Positions 53,251-60,192 of a DNA stretch of 64,000 nucleotides are shown here, one piece after another. Source of the DNA: Nitrospira sp. (lineage in GTDB: Bacteria > Nitrospirota > Nitrospiria > Nitrospirales > Nitrospiraceae); the NCBI GenBank assembly GCA_031315995.1, contig JALDRG010000014.1, positions 33,189-97,188 on the forward strand, given 5' to 3'. Positions within the stretch are counted from its first letter, which is position 1. Each line of letters begins with the position of its first letter. The notes beneath the pieces are model-generated. The model was not told where the DNA came from. It searched no databases and saw only the letters and a list, made by a program, of their open reading frames with translations. Both the position numbers and the translations under genes were made by a program.

Positions 53251-56091
53251 ATGACCCTCATCCTTCCCAACACCTCATCCGTCGTCGTCAGCAGCCTTCG
53301 GCAACTCCTTGGACGTGCGAAGGTGCAGGACGACGTGCCCACGCTGACGGCCTATGCCGTCGATGCCAGCATTTACCGGATGACGCCGCAAGCCGTCGTC
53401 CTCGCGGAACAGGAAGAAGACATCGAGACGGTAGTGCGTTTCGCGGTGGCGCGAGGGATCCCGCTCACGCCGCGCGCGGCCGGCACTAATCTGACCGGGT
53501 CGGCGATCGGCTCCGGCATCATTCTCGACGTGTCGAAGATGAACCGCATCCTCGACGTGAACGAGGAGGAGCGTTGGGCGCGTGTGCAGCCGGGGATCGT
53601 CCTGTCGGAATTGAACAAACAGCTCGGTCGGCGCAATCTGCTGTTCGGTCCCGATCCGTCCAGCGGCGACATGTGCAAGCTCGGCGGCATGGTTGCGAAC
53701 AATTCATCCGGTCCGCACACCCTCATCTATGGCGCCGTGAAAGATAATGTGCAGGCGTTGCGCGTCTGTCTGCCGTCCGGGTCCTGGCTCTCCGCCGCGT
53801 CGATGAGCGTGAGCGACCCGGAGTTGGCCCAGACCCTTGCCGCCCATCCCTCGCTCAAGCCGATCTTCGATCTCGTGCAGCGACAGCGCAGTCTGATCGA
53901 CGGCAAGAAGCCGACGGTGAGTAAGAACAGTTGCGGGTACAACCTATTCGGCTTGGCCGACGGGTTGAGCCGGGGCGTCTTCGATCTGCCCAAGCTCTTT
54001 GTCGGCAGCGAGGGCACGCTGGGCATCATGAGCGAAGCGACGCTGCGGCTGGTGCCGAAGCCGCAGGGCACGCTGACCGCGCTGATCCATTTTCGCCGCC
54101 TCGAAGAAGTCGGGGAGGCGGTGCCGCATCTGTTGAGCCTCCGCCCGAGCGCGCTGGAAGTCATGGACGCCAACACGTTGAACTTGATCGGACGGGCGGC
54201 GCATGGCATTCCCGCCGATGCCGCCGCCACGCTGTTGGCGGAACTCGACAGCAATGACGGCGAGGCCGACTTGCGCGAACGGGCCGACCACATGGCCGCC
54301 ATCTGTCGGCGGTACCAGCTCTGTGGCGACCTCACCCTCGCCTACGACAAGGAACAACGCGACCAGCTCTGGAAAGCGCGGAAGGCGCTGTATCCCACGC
54401 TGTACCGGTTTGACCCGCGCAAGAAGCCGATCAATTTCGTCGACGACGTGGTGGTGCGGGCCGAACGGATCAGCGAGTTGATCCGCTACCTGGAAACGTT
54501 CTTCGAAGGGCAGCATGTGCCGGTGGCGATCTTCGGCCATATCGGGAACGGCAACGCTCACATCGTGCCGCTGCTCGATGTGAACGACCGCCAGGACTTC
54601 GACAAGATGGTGCAGGCCTACCATGAGATCCACGAGGCCGTGCTGTCCCGGTTCGACGGGTCCATCTGCGGGGAGCATGGCGATGGCCGGGTGCGGGCCG
54701 AATACGTGCGGAAAATGTTCGGGGACGAGCTCTATCAACTCTTCGTGCAGGTGAAGCGGACCCTCGATCCCACGAACGTCATGAACCCGGGCATTAAGAT
54801 CAGCGAGACGCCGTTCACGGAGCACATCGACTACCAGCGGCTTTCAAAATCCTGCGCGACCTGCGCGAAGTGCAACTCCGTGTGCCCGGTCTACGACGTG
54901 TTCCAGTCGGAGGACATGAGCTCGCGCGGCTGGTTCGAGATCGTCACGGCGAAAGACTACAGCTACCTCGACTCGAAGCGGGTGGTGGAGGCCTGCCTGA
55001 ACTGCAAATCCTGCCGGACAATTTGCCCGGCGGGGGTAGATGTCTCGGAGTTGATTCTGCAGCGGCGCGCCGAACATCCCAACCAAGGCTCGCGGTGGAT
55101 TTTTGCGCTCCAGGCGAAGCTGCCTGTATTTGAATCGATGCTTAAAGTATTGGCGAGGACGCAACGCCTCTGGGATCGGCCGTTTCCGCGCGCGATTCTG
55201 GAGCGCCTGGCCGCGCCGGTGATAACACGCATCGCTTCCACGGCCAAGTTTCCGGCGGACATGGTCCTGCCCAAACTCGCGACGACCCATTTGCGCGACC
55301 GGTATCCGGAGCTCACGCAACCGTCGGCGAACAAGACGGGCTCCCGCGTGGCCTACTTCCACGGGTGCGCGGCCAACTATTTTCAAGATGGGGTAGGGGA
55401 TGCGGTCATCGCCGTGTTGCGAAAACATAAAGTGGAACCGGAACTTCCGCCGCAGCGTTGTTCCGGGACGCCGATCGAAACCTATGGACATGTGGACCTG
55501 GTCAAAGACAACGCCCGTTTCAATCTCCGATCGTTGGCGGGCTATGATCAGGTCGTCACCGGCTGCGCCTCCTGCACGCTGATGCTCAAGGAATACAAGA
55601 AGTTTTTCGAAGGCGGGCCGGAACAACAGGCGGCGGAGACGCTGGCCAAGAAGGTGGTACACATCACGGAATTCGTCGCGCGATCCGACCAGCACCCCCC
55701 GATGGGGACGCCCGCAGGCCAGGCCGGAAAGGTGACCTACCATTCCTCTTGTCACCTGCGAGCGGCCGGCGTGACGAAAGAACCGCGCCAGTTGCTCAAG
55801 CAGCTGCCGGGTTCGGACTATGTGGAGATGACCGATGCCGATCGCTGCGCGGGCGGAGCCGGCACGTACCTCGTGAAGGATTACGACACCTCGCAGAAGA
55901 TCTTCGACCGCAAGCGGCGGAACATCGAACAGAGCGGGGCGGAGACGGTCGCCACCAGTTGTCCGGCCTGCATGATCCAGCTCAGCAACGGGATGCGCGG
56001 CCGCGTGGCAGTGAAACATGTGGCGCAGCTGCTCAACGACGCCTATGAGGCGGGCGCAGCAACGGAGAAACCACCAGGAGCCGGCCAATGA
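53251..56091 (+). CDS. FAD-binding/Fe-S oxidoreductase fusion (GlcD-GlcF type)
   Basis: 946-residue fusion. Residues 1-450 are a FAD_binding_4/FAD oxidase C module (RAAGTNLTGSAIGSG, PSSGDMCKLGGMVANNSSGPHTL). Two 4Fe-4S motifs follow (CATCAKCNSVCPVYD and CLNCKSCRTICPAGVD), and then two CCG domains (HGCAANYF...TGCASC, SSCHLRAAG...TSCPAC). This is the order of glycolate oxidase GlcD plus GlcF or of D-lactate/2-hydroxyglutarate dehydrogenases. It oxidises a 2-hydroxyacid and passes electrons through Fe-S clusters, probably to the coupled cytochrome that overlaps it by 4 bp. Substrate not resolvable. Confidence 0.92.
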   Translation: MTLILPNTSSVVVSSLRQLLGRAKVQDDVPTLTAYAVDASIYRMTPQAVVLAEQEEDIETVVRFAVARGIPLTPRAAGTNLTGSAIGSGIILDVSKMNRILDVNEEERWARVQPGIVLSELNKQLGRRNLLFGPDPSSGDMCKLGGMVANNSSGPHTLIYGAVKDNVQALRVCLPSGSWLSAASMSVSDPELAQTLAAHPSLKPIFDLVQRQRSLIDGKKPTVSKNSCGYNLFGLADGLSRGVFDLPKLFVGSEGTLGIMSEATLRLVPKPQGTLTALIHFRRLEEVGEAVPHLLSLRPSALEVMDANTLNLIGRAAHGIPADAAATLLAELDSNDGEADLRERADHMAAICRRYQLCGDLTLAYDKEQRDQLWKARKALYPTLYRFDPRKKPINFVDDVVVRAERISELIRYLETFFEGQHVPVAIFGHIGNGNAHIVPLLDVNDRQDFDKMVQAYHEIHEAVLSRFDGSICGEHGDGRVRAEYVRKMFGDELYQLFVQVKRTLDPTNVMNPGIKISETPFTEHIDYQRLSKSCATCAKCNSVCPVYDVFQSEDMSSRGWFEIVTAKDYSYLDSKRVVEACLNCKSCRTICPAGVDVSELILQRRAEHPNQGSRWIFALQAKLPVFESMLKVLARTQRLWDRPFPRAILERLAAPVITRIASTAKFPADMVLPKLATTHLRDRYPELTQPSANKTGSRVAYFHGCAANYFQDGVGDAVIAVLRKHKVEPELPPQRCSGTPIETYGHVDLVKDNARFNLRSLAGYDQVVTGCASCTLMLKEYKKFFEGGPEQQAAETLAKKVVHITEFVARSDQHPPMGTPAGQAGKVTYHSSCHLRAAGVTKEPRQLLKQLPGSDYVEMTDADRCAGGAGTYLVKDYDTSQKIFDRKRRNIEQSGAETVATSCPACMIQLSNGMRGRVAVKHVAQLLNDAYEAGAATEKPPGAGQ

Positions 56092-56330
56092 CTTTTCGTA
56101 AAGTGGACATCATTTTCGTGGCGCTGGCGCTGCTCGTGGTGGGAGGCGTCGCCTTGTTGCCCTCGCCGCGCGATCGCAATCCCAAGGTGCCGGCCGACAA
56201 CGCCCATCAGGCGGTGACGGTGGAGCAGGATTGCCTGGCCTGCCATGTACCGGCAGGCGTCCGTCCGTTGCCGGTGCAACATCCCAAGCGACAAGATTGC
56301 CTGCATTGCCATGCGCGGACGCAGGGGTGA
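56088..56330 (+). CDS. Small membrane-anchored diheme c-type cytochrome
   Basis: 80 residues: one N-terminal transmembrane helix (IIFVALALLVVGGVALL, uncleaved-looking) and a short periplasmic tail with two heme c sites, CLACH and CLHCH, about 22 residues apart. The reduced size suggests an electron relay. The ATGA overlap with the FAD/Fe-S fusion indicates that the two products work together, moving electrons toward the quinone pool or periplasmic carriers. No homologue is recognised by name. Confidence 0.82.
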   Translation: MTFRKVDIIFVALALLVVGGVALLPSPRDRNPKVPADNAHQAVTVEQDCLACHVPAGVRPLPVQHPKRQDCLHCHARTQG

Positions 56331-56460
56331 CGGGAGGGCCGTCGTTCGTGAAGCGTCGCTCGTCTGTCATATCGGAACTCCGTCGCCGACTCTTAGCCAT
56401 ATGCTATAAGCTATACGCCATACGCTCCTCATTACTAATCTCATGAAGGAACTGTAGACA
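56331..56460. repeat. Short intergenic repeat tract
   Basis: The spacer contains a GTTCGTGAAGCGTCGCTCGT word related to the CGTGAA palindromes and, at 56395-56426, imperfect tandem copies of a 7-8 base unit (CCATATGC, TATAAGC, TATACGC, CATACGC). No gene. Probably remnants of dispersed intergenic repeats. Confidence 0.45.
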
Positions 56461-56739
56461 ATGGTGAAAGTGCTGATTCTTGGGCCGACGTTACAGCAGC
56501 GGGTGACGGAACCGGAACTGGATGTGGACGTGGAAGGACCGGTAGCCATCAAAGCATTGATTGAAGGCAATGCCGATCTCATGGATGCCCTGGCCCCATT
56601 CGTGGTGCGCGGCGAATTGCTGGTCACCGTGAACCGAAAGGTCGGCTCACTCGATTCCGTCGTGAAAGACGGCGATGTGCTCAAGATCGCGCACCAATCG
56701 CGCGCCTCCTACGACGGCACCACCGACATTCCTACCTGA
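56461..56739 (+). CDS. MoaD/ThiS-like beta-grasp protein without C-terminal GG
   Basis: 92 residues. LLVTVNRKVGSLDSVVKDGDVLKI is the beta-grasp core typical of MoaD/ThiS sulfur carriers, after a two-strand N-terminus. The usual C-terminal Gly-Gly needed for thiocarboxylation is missing (the end reads TTDIPT), so classical sulfur transfer is unlikely. The ATG follows GAAGGAAC. Neighbours do not define a pathway. Confidence 0.65.
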   Translation: MVKVLILGPTLQQRVTEPELDVDVEGPVAIKALIEGNADLMDALAPFVVRGELLVTVNRKVGSLDSVVKDGDVLKIAHQSRASYDGTTDIPT

Positions 56740-56851
56740 GCCGACGGCGTCGGCGTTCGCCGGCCGTGAGGCGCTCTCCTCTTCTCTCCGTCGCGCCATC
56801 CTGGTAGACTGGCCGCCGCAGAATCGGCCGGGCCAGGATTGAGGGCGGGAT

Positions 56852-57841
56852 ATGGCGCGCAACGATCAAGCGGTGCGTCTGTTGGTCCTGTTGAAGCAGC
56901 TGGAGGCGTCACGACATGGCCTCACGCTGGAGCAGTTGGCCGAGTCGCTCGCGCCCGGATCCACTCGGCATCCCCGCACCCTGCGTCGCGATCTTGCCGC
57001 GCTCGAAGAAGCCGGCTACCCCCTCGTCACCGAACGTCTCAACGGTCACACCTGCTGGCGGCTCATGGAGGGATTTCGGAACGTCCCCGGGTTGCGATTC
57101 TCTCCCTCGGAACTGATGGCGCTGACGTTCAGCCGCCGACTCATCACTCCCCTGGAAGGCACGGAACTTCATACCTCCCTCCAGTCGGCGTTGGGAAAAG
57201 CCGCCGCCGCGCTGCCCCCGCAAGGCGTGGCCTTAGTCCAACAACTCGACGGCACCTTCAGCGTGGGCCTCGGTCCGCACAAGCGCTATCGGCAACATCG
57301 CGAAACCATCGACCGCCTGACCAGAGCCATCGCCGACGCCACCACCGTGCAGATTCGCTACGATTCTGCCTCCCGCGGACGCACGACCAGGCGCGAAGTG
57401 GACCCCTATCGGCTCTGGTATGCCACCGGCGGCCTCTACCTCATTGCCTATTGCCACCTGCGGCGCGAGCCGCGCATGTTCGCCGTGGAACGCATCAAGT
57501 CCGTCACACCCACGGACCATCCCTATCAGATGCCGCTGCATTTCGATCTCGATGCCTTCGTGCAGGATGCGCTGACGGTCATGCGCGGGCCGCGCATCGA
57601 AGTGGAACTGGAATTCACCAAAGCCACCGCCGCCTGGGTGAAGGATCGGGTCTGGCACGCTACGCAGGGGACCAAACGAACCAAAGGTGGAGGCCTGCGA
57701 ATGACCCTCTCCGTGGCCGATACCCGGGAGCTGGTCGGGTGGGTGCTGAGCTTCGGCAGCGGGGTGAAGGTCCTCAAGCCCGACAGCCTGCGGGAAGCCG
57801 TGCGTCAAGAAGCGCAACGGATCGCGGCGCAAGGAGAGTGA
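56852..57841 (+). CDS. WYL-domain transcriptional regulator
   Basis: 329 residues. An HTH DeoR-like N-terminus (LTLEQLAESL, then RTLRRDLAALEEAGYP) is followed by a WYL domain from about residue 160 (VQIRYDS, VDPYRLWYATGGLYLIAYC, RMFAVERIKSV) and a WCX C-terminal extension (WVLSFGSGVKVLKPDSLREAV). Such regulators often respond to nucleic-acid ligands and stand near defence or DNA-damage genes. The last 110 bp are duplicated at 58788-58902 beyond the vapBC module. Confidence 0.92.
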   Translation: MARNDQAVRLLVLLKQLEASRHGLTLEQLAESLAPGSTRHPRTLRRDLAALEEAGYPLVTERLNGHTCWRLMEGFRNVPGLRFSPSELMALTFSRRLITPLEGTELHTSLQSALGKAAAALPPQGVALVQQLDGTFSVGLGPHKRYRQHRETIDRLTRAIADATTVQIRYDSASRGRTTRREVDPYRLWYATGGLYLIAYCHLRREPRMFAVERIKSVTPTDHPYQMPLHFDLDAFVQDALTVMRGPRIEVELEFTKATAAWVKDRVWHATQGTKRTKGGGLRMTLSVADTRELVGWVLSFGSGVKVLKPDSLREAVRQEAQRIAAQGE

Positions 57842-57848
57842 GGGGGCG
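57734..57848 (+). repeat. Direct repeat copy 1 (end of the WYL gene)
   Basis: 115 bp covering the last codons and stop of the WYL gene. It matches 58788-58902 with four mismatches by eye. The two copies bracket the vapBC module as direct repeats 1054 bp apart. Confidence 0.9.
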
Positions 57849-58014
57849 ATAGGGCGGGCGTCTGGTTTTCTTTGCTCATCTACCATCTGCCGTGAGGCTT
57901 GGCTGATAAGCACCTACATTCGTGGTGATCGAGGAAGCACTGGTCATGACCGCGTTCCTAGAGTGCTGGGCAGCAATGCCTTGACTCGCGAGGTATGCTG
58001 CAGGACTATGCTGA

Positions 58015-58031
58015 TGTTGAAGAATTCAACA
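58015..58031 (+). promoter_or_regulatory. Putative VapB operator
   Basis: Perfect inverted repeat TGTTGAA-GAA-TTCAACA, between a weak promoter (TTGACT 57981-57986, 17 bases, GACTAT 58004-58009) and the vapB start. Placement fits autorepression by the antitoxin/toxin complex. Predicted only. Confidence 0.55.
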
Positions 58032-58057
58032 ACATTGGCTGGCCGGGGGAGGGCGCG

Positions 58058-58291
58058 ATGGCAACGGTAAATTTCAGCGTTCCTGAAGAGGTGAAGAAGA
58101 AGTTCGACCGGGCATTCGCAGGAAAGAATAAGAGCCGGGTCATTGCCGACCTTATGTCGCAAGCCGTTGAGGAACAGCTGGTGCAGAAGCGCAGGAGTGA
58201 AGCGATCGACGCGTTGCTAGGCCGTCGCCGCACGAAGCGTCCGGTAACGGCACAGGATTTCCGTCGAGCCCGGGATTCGGGACGATCATGA
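58058..58291 (+). CDS. vapB: VapB-type antitoxin
   Basis: 77-residue antitoxin. The N-terminal half (ATVNFSVPEEVKKKFDRAFAGKNKSRVIADLMSQAVEE) is a ribbon-helix-helix DNA-binding domain; the basic C-terminal half should wrap around the PIN toxin. ATG 58058 after GGGGGAGGG is chosen over an upstream in-frame TTG/ATG. It overlaps vapC by 4 bp. Confidence 0.85.
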   Translation: MATVNFSVPEEVKKKFDRAFAGKNKSRVIADLMSQAVEEQLVQKRRSEAIDALLGRRRTKRPVTAQDFRRARDSGRS

Positions 58292-58716
58292 CAAAGCTGG
58301 TGATCGATGCCAGTGTCGTTGTGAAATGGTTGTTGCCACAGCGGGAAGATGTGGCTGATGTCGAGCGGGCGTTGATGTTGTTGGAAGGAGTAAGAACCGG
58401 ACGGGTGCGGGTGCATCAACCAGTACACTGGCTGGCCGAAACGGCGGCAGTATTGGTTCGACTTAGCCCGGAGACCGCCGCTGCCGATGTCGCAGATCTT
58501 TACGCAATGAGTCTCCCTATAGAAAGTGGGCCAGAGGTCTATCTCATCGCATGCGAGTTGGCGCGCACGCTAGACCACCATGTGTTCGACACGTTGTATC
58601 ACGCGGTGGCGCTGACACTATCGGATGCGGTCTTGGTCACGGCGGATGCTCGATATGAACGGACTGCTCGACGAAGGGGGGCGATCATGTTGTTACGCGA
58701 TGTGGCGTCGGTGTAG
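58288..58716 (+). CDS. vapC: VapC-type PIN-domain ribonuclease toxin
   Basis: 142-residue PIN domain. Acidic active-site residues are visible: Asp in LVIDASVVVKW, Glu in WLAETAAVL, Asp in VFDTLYHAVAL and Asp in LVTADARY. It is expected to cleave specific RNAs when free of VapB. It overlaps vapB by ATGA and lies inside the duplication-flanked segment, consistent with recent insertion. Confidence 0.92.
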   Translation: MTKLVIDASVVVKWLLPQREDVADVERALMLLEGVRTGRVRVHQPVHWLAETAAVLVRLSPETAAADVADLYAMSLPIESGPEVYLIACELARTLDHHVFDTLYHAVALTLSDAVLVTADARYERTARRRGAIMLLRDVASV

Positions 58717-58787
58717 TCAAGCTGCGCGTTCCGTCGAGTGCGGTGTGTTGGTGATTCCAGGGTTGTATTGCCGACAGCAGAAAAGTT

Positions 58788-58902
58788 GTCGGGTGGGTAC
58801 TGAGCTTCGGCAGCGGGGTGAAGGTCCTCAAGCCCGACAGCCTGCGGGAAGCCGTGCGTCAAGAAGCGCAACGAATCGCGGCGCAAGGTGAGCGAGGGGG
58901 CG
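58788..58902 (+). repeat. Direct repeat copy 2 (WYL gene fragment)
   Basis: Second copy of the WYL gene end. The stop codon TGA has become CGA here, so the frame runs on through GERGGGEASDAKLKRMRRVGRP into the remnant antitoxin. As an isolated fragment it has no start and is a pseudogene piece. Confidence 0.88.
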
Positions 58903-58931
58903 GGGAAGCGTCGGACGCAAAGTTGAAACGT

Positions 58932-59112
58932 ATGCGTCGAGTCGGCCGGCCAGCAGTACGGCCAAGCAGTTAATCGCCATTCGTCTGTCCCCGAAACTTC
59001 TGAGCCAGCTTCGCAAGATGGTTGCCAAGCATGCGAAGCCGTATCAATCCTGGATTCATGAACTCTAGCGAAAGTGGCCGCAAAAGCTGCGGAGAACTTT
59101 CCGCGGGCACTT
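58932..59112 (+). pseudogene. Frameshifted CopG/BrnA-like antitoxin remnant
   Basis: Translation reads RMRRVGRPAVRP in one frame. A shift at about 58964 gives KQLIAIRLSPKLLSQLRKM and then VAKHAKPYQSWIHEL, ending at TAG 59066. A second shift there gives LAKVAAKAAENFPRALQ in the frame of the next gene. The pieces together form a ribbon-helix-helix antitoxin of the kind RP..KQLIAIRLSP..LL..LR..A..H..PYQ. At least two frameshifts make it non-functional. Confidence 0.7.
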
Positions 59113-59115
59113 CAG

Positions 59116-59457
59116 ATGAAGAACACAAAACGAGCCAAACTGGAAGCGGCCGGATGGGCTGTCGGGTCGGTGAAGGAGTTCCTGGGCCTGTCCGAGGCAG
59201 AGTCTGCGCTCATCGACATGAAGTTAGCGCTCAGTCGGAGCTTGCGAGAGCGACGAACTAAACAGGGTCTGTCACAGGTTCAACTGGCTGAGCGTCTCCA
59301 ATCCAGCCAATCCAGGGTGGCGAAGATGGAAGCGGGCGACCCCTCCGTGTCCATGGACCTCTTGGTCAGCTCTCTCATACTCCTCGGTGCCAATTCCGCC
59401 GATCTTGCCAAAGCGATCAGCGGCGAAGGCCGCGGAAAAAATGGGCGAGCAGCGTAG
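59116..59457 (+). CDS. XRE-family HTH regulator (HigA/antitoxin-like)
   Basis: 113 residues. A helix-turn-helix of the Cro/CI type occupies residues 45-100 (LRERRTKQGLSQVQLAERLQSSQSRVAKMEAGDPSVSMDLLVSSLILLG). The N-terminus MKNTKRAKLEAAGWAVGSVKEFLGLSEAE is typical of HigA-like antitoxins. ATG 59116 is chosen; the longer reading from 59074 only includes the tail of the pseudogene. No toxin partner is adjacent. Confidence 0.85.
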   Translation: MKNTKRAKLEAAGWAVGSVKEFLGLSEAESALIDMKLALSRSLRERRTKQGLSQVQLAERLQSSQSRVAKMEAGDPSVSMDLLVSSLILLGANSADLAKAISGEGRGKNGRAA

Positions 59458-59643
59458 TTCTGTCTTTCGACGGGTTGCCCATGGAATAAGGCCATTAGGC
59501 CTGCTTCTCACGCAGTTCTCCTGCCATCTGTCATAGGCTCTTAATCCCCGCAGGCCATCTGCTCTCTTCCCCTTGTGACCCCGGATGTCACAGTCGTGGA
59601 GTATGCTGCCGGCAGAGAGTGCACGGGGAGAAAGGAGGCGGCT

Positions 59644-60018
59644 ATGCCAGAGGCTCAGGTGCAAAGCGAAATGATCGTTGGATTGTTTCTGTTGGTGGCG
59701 ATGAGCGGGACAGGCCGGGTGAAGCAGGGATTCGACGAGAAGTACCAGCGGGACTTCAACATCTTCAATCCCATCAACCAGTATCAGCCCACCAACCCGC
59801 TCAATCCGATCAATGCCTATGATTCCGCGAACCTGTTCAATCCGATCAACCGGTTCGATCCCGGTAACCCCGCCAATCCGATCAACCAATACAATCCGAG
59901 CAATCCTTTCAATCTGGTGAATCGCTATCGCCCCGAGAACCCGTTGAACCCGATCAATGAATTCAATCCCAACGTGCCGTTCGCACCATTGGATGGTGAG
60001 GGAGGGAATGGGAGCTGA
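59644..60018 (+). CDS. Small exported protein with seven Asn-Pro 12-residue repeats
   Basis: 124 residues, no family recognised. A hydrophobic stretch near residues 11-22 (MIVGLFLLVAMSG) suggests a signal peptide or anchor. From residue 36 the sequence is a tandem 12-mer of the form [YF]xPxNPxNPINx, seven units in register: YQRDFNIFNPIN, YQPTNPLNPINA, YDSANLFNPINR, FDPGNPANPINQ, YNPSNPFNLVNR, YRPENPLNPINE and FNPNVPFAPLDG. The ribosome site AAAGGAGGCGG is very strong, so it is likely well translated. The Asn/Pro regularity suggests a solenoid or extended fibre. Confidence 0.75.
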   Translation: MPEAQVQSEMIVGLFLLVAMSGTGRVKQGFDEKYQRDFNIFNPINQYQPTNPLNPINAYDSANLFNPINRFDPGNPANPINQYNPSNPFNLVNRYRPENPLNPINEFNPNVPFAPLDGEGGNGS

Positions 60019-60192
60019 ACGCTTTTCCTATCCCTACGAGATAGGCTTCACGTAGGACAAGAGGATGTCTCCAAAAGCGGCCCCGGTATGCCACCAGCCG
60101 TTTTCGCCCGTAAGAACGCGGGTGATTAAAAGAACGGAAAAAGGTATTCTGCGGCGGCCTGCTCCAGAATAATACAAGCCTGAGCTGATCTG

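Noticed and set aside
53944..56088. Antisense ORFs of 293 and 414 codons opposite the FAD/Fe-S fusion
   Set aside because: The + strand frame holds all Fe-S and FAD motifs; the antisense frames are by-products of codon bias.
56839..57852. An alternative 337-codon frame overlapping the WYL gene
   Set aside because: It is shifted by one base relative to the WYL frame and is Arg/Ser/Pro-rich without domains, whereas the chosen frame has complete HTH and WYL motifs.
59074..59115. Upstream GTG start giving the XRE protein 14 more residues
   Set aside because: Those residues (MAAKAAENFPRALQ) are the tail of the frameshifted antitoxin, not part of the XRE fold.
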